Source of the DNA: JBFHES01 sp041584015
Lineage (GTDB): Bacteria; Bacteroidota; Bacteroidia; Bacteroidales; M50B96
DNA length: 42,843 bases
Assembly: GCA_041584015.1 (NCBI GenBank)
Contig: JBFHES010000008.1
Location: 1 to 42,843, forward strand
Direction of reading: 5' to 3'
Shown: positions 1 through 7,842 of the stretch, one piece after another
Layout: every line of letters starts with the position of its first letter
How positions within the stretch are numbered: position 1 is the stretch's first letter
Program-made: the position numbers and the translations under genes
Notes under the pieces: model-generated
Seen by the model: only the letters and a program-made list of their open reading frames with translations
Told to the model about the DNA's origin: nothing
The model's database searches: none

Positions 1-589
1 CAATTCCAACTCCGTTGTCGCTTATTTTTATAACAACCCGATTATTGCTAAAGCAATTGATCGCCTCAATTTTTACATGACCACCTGTACTGAACTTTAT
101 GGCGTTTTGTACAAGATTTGACAGAATCCGAGTGAAGAATTTTATATCTGCTTTGATATTCAGATGATCCTCAATTTGCGTGGTAACTTTAACATCTTGC
201 TGTGTAGCTTGAGCCTTATGTTCATCCAGAATACTTTTGAATATTGGATCAAGACCGATGGCTTCCTCGTTTATTGCCAATTCGTTTGATTCAAGCTCGT
301 AATAGTCAATTATGTTATTGAGTAAAAGTAATATTCGGTTTGCACTTTGATTGATGTACCGTGCATATTCCAAAACTTTTGGATCTCCTTGTTGCTCCAG
401 ATCATATGTTGCTAATTCAGCAAAACCAAGAATCCCATTTAGTGGTGTCCTTAATTCGTGACTAATGTTTGAAAGAAACTGATCCTTCAAGAGATTCTTA
501 TCTTCAAGTTTTTTAACCTGCTTTCGAAGTGCTAGGATTTCTTGCTCCATGCCTTTGCTTTGCTTATTATTTGTTGTGGGATTTTTCAT
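1..589 (-). CDS. Sensor histidine kinase, partial (cut by window start)
   Basis: Translating the minus strand from the ATG at 589 gives 196 open codons running off the window edge. Residues 15-36 look like a short coiled coil. A HisKA domain follows, with the H-box SHELRTPLNG (phospho-acceptor His44). The ATPase domain then starts, with its N-box at NLVQNAIKFS (Asn162) and an intact G1 box DNGVGI (Asp191) as the last visible codons. There is no signal peptide or membrane segment, so it is probably cytoplasmic unless sensor parts lie beyond the edge. Its start lies 7 nt after the stop of the upstream hybrid kinase, so the two are probably co-transcribed. Whether it carries a receiver domain or other C-terminal module cannot be seen. 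The family call is firm; the input signal is unknown. Confidence 0.9.
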   Translation of the reverse strand, partial: MKNPTTNNKQSKGMEQEILALRKQVKKLEDKNLLKDQFLSNISHELRTPLNGILGFAELATYDLEQQGDPKVLEYARYINQSANRILLLLNNIIDYYELESNELAINEEAIGLDPIFKSILDEHKAQATQQDVKVTTQIEDHLNIKADIKFFTRILSNLVQNAIKFSTGGHVKIEAINCFSNNRVVIKISDNGVGI

Positions 590-596
590 TCTGAGC

Positions 597-2078
597 TTAG
601 CTTAAAGTAACCGTTTTTGTTAAATGCTGACAGTGTTCATCAATTTTAAGAAATAAGTCGCGTCGGTTGATTGGTTTTGGTATATAGTCAGTAAATCCAT
701 TTTGTAATAGAATTTCTTTGTCTCCATGCAGCGCATGTGCAGTTTGACAAAGAATGGGGACGTTTTTATAATAGCTCCATCTGTTCTTCATCTCAATCAT
801 CAAAGAGGTCCCGTTCCACGGATCTGGTAAGTTTATATCCACAAGAAGGATATCAAAGTACTCGCCTCTATCTGCCCATTCCTTAATAATCGAAAGAGCG
901 CTATCACCATCTTCTGCAATCGTGGTTTCTGCCTTTCCGGCCAGATATGCCTTCATTAATTCTGCATTCAGCTCCTCGTCTTCAACAACTAGTATACGAG
1001 GTATTCCATTCGTAGGCAGTTTTATTTTTGTTGGACTATAGCTTGGGTTACTATTTATCTGCAATTGCTCGGTGCTAACCGGTAGCGTAATGCTAACAGT
1101 TTTTCCTCTTTCCTTATTTGATGTGATTTTTAATGTTCCATTTTGATGCTCGATCAGCTTTATGGCAATTGCTAAACCAAGCGTTGTTCCATCTATTTTA
1201 GATAAGGACTCAGTTTGCTCACGCTCCGTTAGGCTCCAGAATCGGTTTATGTGATTTAGGTCAGGCGTTGTTCCTGAATCAATAATCTCTATAGTTTGTG
1301 TATCATTAGTTGCAAGGAAGTTAACCTGTATTGTTCCACTGGCGGTATACTTAATTGAATTGCTAATAATGTTTTTAAGAACTTTGTAGAGAAGTTTCTT
1401 ATCTGCCTTAACAGCGAATAGTTTTAACTGTTGTATTGAAAGTTTTATGCCTTTCTGATTTAGTAAGAAGGATTGTTCCTGCTGAATTTGATTAATTATT
1501 TCAGGTACAAAGCAAGAACCAATATGTGTATTAATTTCCTTAACCTGTAGCCTGCTAATTTCAATTAAGTTTTCAATGTAGTCGTTTACGCGATGACTAC
1601 AGGATAGAATGAAATCGCAATTTTTTATGGTGCTGTTTGCCGATGGTTTCGAAGCATTTTGTTTTATCAATGAGGTAAAGCCAATAATGCCGTTTAATGG
1701 TGTTCTAATCTCGTGACTAATATTTGCAAGGAATGAACTTTGGAATTTATTGCTGGTCTTTAATTCGCCCTTTAGTTTGTCATCTTTCTTCAGCATGGTT
1801 TGTATCCGATTCACCAACGCACTGTTTTGTTTTTTATAGTCGTTCAGTTGCTCATTCTGACGGGCAATTTGCTGCTTTTGTTTTTTTAGTCGCAGGAGCG
1901 ATTGAACCAATATAATTACACTTGTAAAAATTAGTGCTAGGGCAAAATATATAAGCCATGTAAAAGAATTGTCTGCTACCTGAGTATTTGGCGTTCCGGC
2001 CAGAATAAATTGCCCAGGTAGCATAGTCAATACTATTATTCCTGTATTGCGAATTTTATGTCGATGTTGTTTGTACAT
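597..2078 (-). CDS. Membrane-anchored hybrid sensor histidine kinase with C-terminal receiver domain
   Basis: This 493-residue protein has a hydrophobic N-terminus (about 12-28), a transmembrane helix (about 40-62), a coiled coil (about 63-110) and a HisKA domain with H-box SHEIRTPLNG (His122). The HATPase domain spans about 230-335, with N-box Asn240. A receiver domain covers about 360-485, with acidic pocket VVEDEE, phospho-acceptor Asp414 in LLVDINLP and conserved Lys468 in IPKP. No periplasmic sensor domain is visible. The ATP-binding glycine boxes are unusual: G1 reads DSGTT (Asp267) instead of DxGxG, and G2 reads GTTLGL instead of GTGLGL. It may therefore bind ATP poorly or act mainly as a phosphatase or relay protein. 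The downstream histidine kinase begins 7 nt after its stop and could supply the phosphate. Family assignment is firm; loss of activity is inference. Confidence 0.9.
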   Translation of the reverse strand: MYKQHRHKIRNTGIIVLTMLPGQFILAGTPNTQVADNSFTWLIYFALALIFTSVIILVQSLLRLKKQKQQIARQNEQLNDYKKQNSALVNRIQTMLKKDDKLKGELKTSNKFQSSFLANISHEIRTPLNGIIGFTSLIKQNASKPSANSTIKNCDFILSCSHRVNDYIENLIEISRLQVKEINTHIGSCFVPEIINQIQQEQSFLLNQKGIKLSIQQLKLFAVKADKKLLYKVLKNIISNSIKYTASGTIQVNFLATNDTQTIEIIDSGTTPDLNHINRFWSLTEREQTESLSKIDGTTLGLAIAIKLIEHQNGTLKITSNKERGKTVSITLPVSTEQLQINSNPSYSPTKIKLPTNGIPRILVVEDEELNAELMKAYLAGKAETTIAEDGDSALSIIKEWADRGEYFDILLVDINLPDPWNGTSLMIEMKNRWSYYKNVPILCQTAHALHGDKEILLQNGFTDYIPKPINRRDLFLKIDEHCQHLTKTVTLS

Positions 2079-2440
2079 TGTTCTGATCTATTTGTCAATC
2101 CAAAATAAATATTCATCACCTAAAGCTTGTGCTTTACACTTTGTTAGAAAGTGTTGGTCAAACTGTGAAGAAAAACTGTTGAATTGCCTGATAAATCAGC
2201 GCTTTGCGAAGTTTTGAAGTTTGAAATATTCATCCTAAATTGATTAAGTTGTAACATTTGATTTAAGTTGTGTTTTATGTAAGCCGTTGATCAACTACCA
2301 TATACAATGGTTGTCCATAAGTTGTATTCAACAATATCAAAAAACTCTACATTCTATTACGCAGAGTTACGCAAAAGGGTTCTAAGTTACCTCTTTGGCA
2401 ACTTAACAAGAAGGATAGAAAAATGGATTGTAAATCAGGT
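2079..2440. other. Gene-free interval between hybrid kinase start and asparaginase stop
   Basis: This stretch should hold the promoter of the histidine kinase pair and the 3' end of the asparaginase transcript. I see no exact TAnnTTTG element or strong terminator. Around 2361-2400 are two spaced copies of ACGCA-type wording (acgcagagttacgcaaaagg) followed by a weak stem TAAGTT/AACTTA. An open frame starting at 2307 on the plus strand runs into the antisense of the asparaginase gene and is not believed. Confidence 0.5.
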
Positions 2441-3415
2441 CTATTCAATGGCAATTACTTTCTCGTTATTGCTATTTGTTTTAGCTCTGAACATTGCAGA
2501 TGTATTAAAAATCATGGCAACGTTTCCTTTGCTATCAATGCCAATTGCACCGGCATCTCCTTTAATGTTTTTTAGTTTTTCCTGAATAACCTGCTGCATG
2601 GCCGTTTTTAGGTTGGTATTGGTATATTCAAGTAATGCTGAAATATCGTGCGCTGCAACTTGGCGGATGATGTATTCGCCATGTCCTGTAAAGGAAATGC
2701 CGCAGGTGTTATTATTGGCATAGGTGCCACAACCAATTATTGGAGAATCTCCAATGCGTCCGTGCTGTTTGTTGGTCATTCCGCCAGTTGAGGTGCCGGC
2801 AGCAAGATTGCCATGCTGATCGAACGCAACACAGCCAACTGTTCCCATCTTACCTTCTCGCTCCAGCTTTTTTTGGATTTGCTTCCATCGCTTTTCAGTT
2901 TTAAAGTATGATGTATCTCTTATTTCTAACTGGTGCAAACTTGCATAAGCGTCTGCGCCTGGCCCGGATAACATTACATGTTTGGATTTTTCCATCACTA
3001 ACCTGGCTGCCGAAATAGGATTTTTAATGGTGCGAACGCCAGCAACGGCACCTGCATTTAAATTGCTGCCATCCATTATCGATGCGTCCATTTCATTGGT
3101 TAAGTGATGCGTAAAGACCGAACCTTTACCTGCATTAAAAAGGGGCGAATCCTCTAAAATACTAATGGCCCGTTCTACGGCGTCAATGCTCAATCCTCCT
3201 TTTTTAAGAATTTCAGCGCCTGCGTTTAGTGCTTCGTCTAATTTATTAAAATACAGGGTTTGCTCAGTTGCGGGTATATCAGTTAACTGAAAGTTGCCAG
3301 CACCTCCATGTATGGCAATCGACCACTTTACAGTCGGTTCTGTTTCCGCTTCAGGGGAGCATGCAATAAACGATGACAACAAAAGAATGGTCAGTAGCTT
3401 CAAGATGGTTTTCAT
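2441..3415 (-). CDS. iaaA: Isoaspartyl peptidase/L-asparaginase, predicted lipoprotein
   Basis: This is a 324-residue Ntn-hydrolase of the plant-type asparaginase (peptidase T2) family. Such precursors cleave themselves before a catalytic threonine to give two subunits and hydrolyse L-asparagine or beta-aspartyl peptides. The N-terminal hydrophobic segment ends in a lipobox-like FIAC (Cys19), so the enzyme is probably a lipoprotein facing the periplasm. The IHGGAG motif is at 35-40, and NAGKGSV with the following NEMDASIMDG are typical of the alpha subunit. The expected cleavage site is at GKM-GTVGC, making Thr192 the nucleophile; the downstream GTSTGGM, IGDSPIIGCG and TGHGE motifs complete the active site. 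It is divergent from the 5'-nucleotidase gene. Cytoplasmic homologues exist, so the export signal is the notable point. Confidence 0.92.
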   Translation of the reverse strand: MKTILKLLTILLLSSFIACSPEAETEPTVKWSIAIHGGAGNFQLTDIPATEQTLYFNKLDEALNAGAEILKKGGLSIDAVERAISILEDSPLFNAGKGSVFTHHLTNEMDASIMDGSNLNAGAVAGVRTIKNPISAARLVMEKSKHVMLSGPGADAYASLHQLEIRDTSYFKTEKRWKQIQKKLEREGKMGTVGCVAFDQHGNLAAGTSTGGMTNKQHGRIGDSPIIGCGTYANNNTCGISFTGHGEYIIRQVAAHDISALLEYTNTNLKTAMQQVIQEKLKNIKGDAGAIGIDSKGNVAMIFNTSAMFRAKTNSNNEKVIAIE

Positions 3416-3525
3416 GTGCTTTGGTATTAATACTATTTAGTTCTAAATTACTAATATCATTTGATAAAATCTTTATTGAGAAGCGGATGAATGAAAATTG
3501 TTATTTTCACCTAAAATAAGTTCAT

Positions 3526-5292
3526 ATGGCAAAGAAAACTATTGCAGGCCTTTTAATGGTCATTCATGTTATATTATGTTCTGCTCAGGTAAAGGCACAG
3601 GAAGTGCATATCAGAATAATAGAAACGAGTGATGTTCATGGTGCAATTTTTCCTTTCGATTTTGTCAGGCAGGAGTCCACCAAGGGGTCATTATCCAGAG
3701 TACACACCTTTGTACAACAAGAGCGAAACAAGCCTAATCAAGATGTAATTCTGGTTGATAATGGAGATATCCTTCAGGGTGACCCTTCCGTGTATTTTTA
3801 TAATTCACCAGATTCTTCCACCAACCTTTGTGCTGACGTTATGAATTTTATGCATTACGATTTGGCAACTGTGGGGAATCATGATATTGAGCAAGGCCAT
3901 AGATCTTATGATAAATTTAATAGCGAGTTGGATTTTCCCTGGCTAGGGGCAAATGTGATTGATGTAAATACACAGCAGCCCTACTTTAAGCCTTATCATA
4001 TTATTGAAAAGCGTGGAGTTAAAATTGCTTTTTTAGGATTAGTAACACCTGCTATCCCGTCCTGGTTGCACCCTTCATTGTATGAAGGAATGTACTTCGA
4101 GGATATGATTGTTAGTGCTAAGCATTGGCTTGAGGTAATTCAACGAGAGGAACAAGCAGATGTTATTGTCGGGCTTTTTCATGCAGGAATTGATCCTACG
4201 TATGGAGGACAATCTGCTGACTCCCGTTTTAATGAAAATGCGTCCGGGTTGGTTGCAAAGCAGGTTCCGGGGTTTGATGTTGTTTTTGTAGGGCACGATC
4301 ATCGTGGCTGGAATAAAAATATTTGCAATATTGCTGGTGATAGTGTGCTGATCCTTGGAACAACAAGCAAGGCTCTTGATGTGGCGGTGGCGGACCTGTT
4401 GCTTGTGAAAAATACAGATATAGATACCTGGAGACTTTCTCTTTCTGGCGAGTTGGTTTCAATGAAGAATACAGCACCTGATCCTTCGTTTTTGAAGGCG
4501 TTTGCCAAAGAGCAATCCCTAATTCAAGAAACGGTTCATGAGGAGATCGGATACTTACAAACAGATCTGCTCTCGCGTGAGGCCTTGTTTACCAATGCTG
4601 CATTTGTCGACTTGATACATGTGGTACAGTTGGAGCTTACTAATGCCGATGTATCGATTGCATCTAATACTGCATTTGATGAAACCTTGCATGAGGGTAT
4701 TATCAGTTATTCCGACATGTTCAAAATATATCGCTATGAGAATTTGCTTTACACAATGAACCTGAGCGGTGCGGAGGTTGATGCCTTACTGGAATATTCA
4801 TACGGCAAGTGGTTCAATCAACTAAATGATGAAGAGTCGCATTTATTGATATTTGAGAGGGATGAGCACGGAGCTATAGTATATGGTAACAATGGTCGAC
4901 CAATGCTTAAACCGAGATTTTATAATTTTGATTCGGCAGCTGGCATAAACTATACAGTTGATTTATCTGAAGAGGCAGGCAACAGAATTACTATTCATGA
5001 AATGACCGATGGGAAGCCATTTGCATTCACAGAAACATACACTGTTGCCATTAATTCCTATCGAGGAAACGGTGGCGGTGGTCATTTAACAGAAGCGGCT
5101 GGTATTCCACAAAACAAACTAATGCGACGTGTGAGTTGGGTTTCAGATCACGATATGCGCTTTTACATAAGTAAGTGGGTAAGAAAGAGAAAGATTATAC
5201 ATCCTGTAAAGTTGAACAATTGGAATATTATTCCTGCTAAGCTTCACAAACAGGCCATGGACAGAGACTACCTACTTCTTTTTGGTGAATAA
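3526..5292 (+). CDS. Secreted 5'-nucleotidase / 2',3'-cyclic phosphodiesterase family protein
   Basis: This 588-residue protein starts with a signal peptide (about 1-24). The calcineurin-like metallophosphoesterase domain shows the expected metal ligands in order: ETSDVHG (Asp36, His38), DNGD (Asp78), GNHD (Asn118, His119), a histidine in LFHAGID (His219) and GHDH (His257, His259). A 5'-nucleotidase C-terminal domain follows from about 335, with ASNTAFDE, the YRYENLLY segment and NSYRGNGGGGH, which form the substrate pocket in UshA/CpdB relatives. It should release phosphate and nucleosides from extracellular nucleotides or cyclic nucleotides; UshA- and CpdB-type substrates cannot be separated by eye. 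It converges on a T9SS-exported OB/PLD protein, suggesting a shared role in nucleic-acid breakdown (inference). Confidence 0.92.
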   Translation: MAKKTIAGLLMVIHVILCSAQVKAQEVHIRIIETSDVHGAIFPFDFVRQESTKGSLSRVHTFVQQERNKPNQDVILVDNGDILQGDPSVYFYNSPDSSTNLCADVMNFMHYDLATVGNHDIEQGHRSYDKFNSELDFPWLGANVIDVNTQQPYFKPYHIIEKRGVKIAFLGLVTPAIPSWLHPSLYEGMYFEDMIVSAKHWLEVIQREEQADVIVGLFHAGIDPTYGGQSADSRFNENASGLVAKQVPGFDVVFVGHDHRGWNKNICNIAGDSVLILGTTSKALDVAVADLLLVKNTDIDTWRLSLSGELVSMKNTAPDPSFLKAFAKEQSLIQETVHEEIGYLQTDLLSREALFTNAAFVDLIHVVQLELTNADVSIASNTAFDETLHEGIISYSDMFKIYRYENLLYTMNLSGAEVDALLEYSYGKWFNQLNDEESHLLIFERDEHGAIVYGNNGRPMLKPRFYNFDSAAGINYTVDLSEEAGNRITIHEMTDGKPFAFTETYTVAINSYRGNGGGGHLTEAAGIPQNKLMRRVSWVSDHDMRFYISKWVRKRKIIHPVKLNNWNIIPAKLHKQAMDRDYLLLFGE

Positions 5293-5293
5293 A

Positions 5294-5338
5294 AAAGAGG
5301 CCGCCCATATGTGTTAATCATATTCAGACCGCCTCTTT
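5294..5338. terminator. Bidirectional terminator between convergent nucleotidase and PLD genes
   Basis: An inverted repeat pairs AAAGAGGC (5294-5301) with GCCTCTTT (5331-5338); inside it ATATG and CATAT also pair. It lies a few bases after the nucleotidase stop and about 24 nt after the stop of the minus-strand PLD gene, with A-rich and T-rich flanks, so it can serve both. Confidence 0.75.
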
Positions 5339-5361
5339 CATTAATAATTATGCTACTTATT

Positions 5362-7575
5362 TTAGCGCATACATTCAATTTTATGTGTTTCGTTCAAGCT
5401 ATTACTTCTTAGATTAATAAAATAGAATCCGTTCACCAAGCCGGATTGATCTAGCTGGATGTTATTCTTCCCTGTTGCAGTCATCTTTGTATGCTGTTGG
5501 ACTAATTTCCCTTCAATATTGTAAATCATAATGTACAGCTGTTCAGTTATTGCGCTTTCAACAACTATGTTTAAAACATCGTTAAACGGATTTGGGTATA
5601 AGTTCGCAATTCTTTCAGCAGGAACTGCTATGGTTCTGTTGTGCAATGGAATTCCATTATTGTAGCGTTCAATAAACTCTTGATAATATTGATTGGCAAT
5701 GGAGGCATTATGAATAATAAGTGTGTTCTCGTCATTTTTATTTTCTGCGTTGTTGCTCCAGTTATGCGATCCGGTTAAAACGGTTGGGTCGGAGTTCATT
5801 TCGTTCGGATCCACCAACATGGTTTTATTATGGAGCATTCCTTCCGACTCACCGTATTCTTTAAAATCGCTACCAATCAGCCCTTCAATTGTGTTTACAA
5901 CTGTATTGGAACAAGAAGCTTTGTCGTGGACAATTACTTTAAGACTGGCCCCGGCATTGTATACTTCTTCAATTTTATAAGCAATATCCGATCTGGTAAT
6001 TAACATAGTTTCAATTAGTAATTCATCTTCCGCCGTTTCCATTGTTTTAAGAATCATGCTTGTGGTTCTGTCGCTTGGTGAAAAATAGCAATCAACCTGT
6101 GAACCACCGATTATAAAGTTGTGTGGCGTGTTATCAATTTTGTAAGGACCAAATCTTGAGTTCGCCATATCCGGCACAAGGCCGCTTGATCCCCACATCT
6201 CATCAAATTCAAGAGAATAGGTTATTGCAAGGCTTTTATCTTGTAAGATGATGACATTATTTGCGAACTTATCAATGTTATTAAATTCAAAATTTGTTGA
6301 GCCTGTCCAAACATAAGCTAGATCAGGGTTTGTGGCATAGGCGTCGATAGTAACAAATTTATTATGCATGATGCCGTAGTCTTCGCTTGCCGGAGCAATA
6401 ACACTGTGAATACCTTGATCAAGTAGGCTACTCATGGGAACTTCAGACCAGGTGGTGTCATATATAACACGCACATCAACACCATTGTTATAGGCATTAT
6501 TTAAGGCGGCTGCAATGTCAGATAAATCTACATTGTTAAAGTCGTAGATGGCCATATCGATTGATTCTGTTGCTCGACCAATGTAGTTGATTAATGTATC
6601 ATCAATTGCATTATCAATAAACTGTGCATCGGTTCCCGTAGCTGCGGAAACATCTACGGTACTTGTAAAATAGGCTATCATCTCGCCTGAAGAAAGTGAT
6701 TGTGTTATGGCGACAGTTATATTTGAGAATGCAGTGTCGGTGCCAGCTGTTGAATAGGCTTTTATGTAAAACAACTCCGATGGATCGGCTCCACTTATTG
6801 AAATAGAATGTGAGGTGCTTGTTCCCGGTACTTCCATGTTGCCAATTTCAAGATTGGGCGTGTTTCCATAGATTATTCCTGTAGTACCTGTTGAGTCGGT
6901 TGTCCAGCTAATATCAAAGCCAGAGGTAGAAATGTTGCTTATGGTAACTGGTGATACAATGTTTATCAAACTTGGGTTGATGATATCAGCAGAGTCGCGC
7001 AGCAAGAGTTGATAATTTGCATAATACTGGGAACACAATCCAATAATTGAAACCTCGTTGCCCGGCACAATACTACCGATAAGCGGGTGATTGCTTCGTA
7101 CGAAAATACTTGATAATTCTCCGTTTGCTGTAAAATTGTAGCTGGTGTTGCTGGCAAAGGTCGATCCGCCATCAGCAAAACTTACACCATCAATATGTAC
7201 CAGCATCGACTCAATATCCTCCGACATTTGATTGGGCGTTATGTTCTGTGGAGTAGGAGATGGGTGTCCTGAACTATGCACTGTATGAGCAGATAAGTTA
7301 CCAATCTCCAATAAATTTGCATATTCAGTAAGTTGTCCGGTTACACTAACTGAATCGCCGCGCTGAAAGTACGACACATCATAGTCGTATAAGGCAATGC
7401 CGGCCGAATCATCCTGCAAATATCTAATGGTGCCGAGTTCAGCTCCACTCGTCACAATGCCGCTTATGGTTACGGTTGCTCCAACAGCCTGGGCTCTTGC
7501 ATCTGCAATGCTCGACTGTGCTGCAAGACCAAACTGTAATGCAATACCAATAATTAAGAGTAATGATTTTTTCAT
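5362..7575 (-). CDS. T9SS-exported OB-fold / phospholipase D-like (HKD) enzyme, possible extracellular nuclease
   Basis: I choose the ATG at 7575 (737 residues) because it begins a clean signal peptide (MKKSLLLIIGIALQFGLAAQ); the longer frame adds 13 unlikely residues. After it comes an OB-fold-like region (about 25-130) resembling YhcR-type domains of secreted nucleases, with TVTISGIVTSG and FQRGDSVSVTGQL. A fibronectin-type-III-like segment follows (about 205-290). Then come two PLD half-sites, each HxKxxxxD followed by a GS(T/H)N motif: MHNKFVTID (near 400) and LHNKTMLVD (near 579). The last ~80 residues form a T9SS type A sorting domain (NLYPNPFN, NGFYFINL). PLD-fold enzymes cleave phosphodiesters in lipids or DNA. 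The OB domain and the neighbouring 5'-nucleotidase favour nucleic acid, but phospholipase activity is possible. Confidence 0.85.
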   Translation of the reverse strand: MKKSLLLIIGIALQFGLAAQSSIADARAQAVGATVTISGIVTSGAELGTIRYLQDDSAGIALYDYDVSYFQRGDSVSVTGQLTEYANLLEIGNLSAHTVHSSGHPSPTPQNITPNQMSEDIESMLVHIDGVSFADGGSTFASNTSYNFTANGELSSIFVRSNHPLIGSIVPGNEVSIIGLCSQYYANYQLLLRDSADIINPSLINIVSPVTISNISTSGFDISWTTDSTGTTGIIYGNTPNLEIGNMEVPGTSTSHSISISGADPSELFYIKAYSTAGTDTAFSNITVAITQSLSSGEMIAYFTSTVDVSAATGTDAQFIDNAIDDTLINYIGRATESIDMAIYDFNNVDLSDIAAALNNAYNNGVDVRVIYDTTWSEVPMSSLLDQGIHSVIAPASEDYGIMHNKFVTIDAYATNPDLAYVWTGSTNFEFNNIDKFANNVIILQDKSLAITYSLEFDEMWGSSGLVPDMANSRFGPYKIDNTPHNFIIGGSQVDCYFSPSDRTTSMILKTMETAEDELLIETMLITRSDIAYKIEEVYNAGASLKVIVHDKASCSNTVVNTIEGLIGSDFKEYGESEGMLHNKTMLVDPNEMNSDPTVLTGSHNWSNNAENKNDENTLIIHNASIANQYYQEFIERYNNGIPLHNRTIAVPAERIANLYPNPFNDVLNIVVESAITEQLYIMIYNIEGKLVQQHTKMTATGKNNIQLDQSGLVNGFYFINLRSNSLNETHKIECMR

Positions 7576-7755
7576 ATTCAGTGGTTTTATTTTTATCAAA
7601 AATACAAATTCCAAATTTATTCATGTTTAAGTTATTCTTAAACACGCATTCCAAGTTAACTTTGCTGTCAATCGAGAAATTGAACGCTGGCTTGGGAGAA
7701 GTGCCAAAGTGATTCGTTCACCTTCTTTTTTGTAATTGATTCTAATTGGTAAATC

Positions 7756-7795
7756 AAGAAAGGGAAGTTAAACAATTGCTTAACTTCCCTTTCTT
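7756..7795 (-). terminator. Terminator downstream of purA
   Basis: A perfect 16-bp inverted repeat pairs 7756-7771 (AAGAAAGGGAAGTTAA) with 7780-7795 around an 8-nt loop. It starts 47 nt beyond the purA stop. The following U-tract on the minus strand is modest, but the stem is long and isolated. Confidence 0.75.
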
Positions 7796-7842
7796 AGCAG
7801 TCGATTTGGTCTATCAACTGTATCTGAATCTAATCAATATGA

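Noticed and set aside
2361..2400. Two ACGCA-containing words (acgcagagttacgcaaaagg) as a CRISPR-like or REP repeat
   Set aside because: Only two short imperfect units with no regular spacers; at most a remnant of a degenerate intergenic repeat.
2307..2585. Plus-strand open frame of 92 codons with a hydrophobic stretch
   Set aside because: Its 3' half is the antisense of the 3' end of the asparaginase gene, and it has no family features or promoter.
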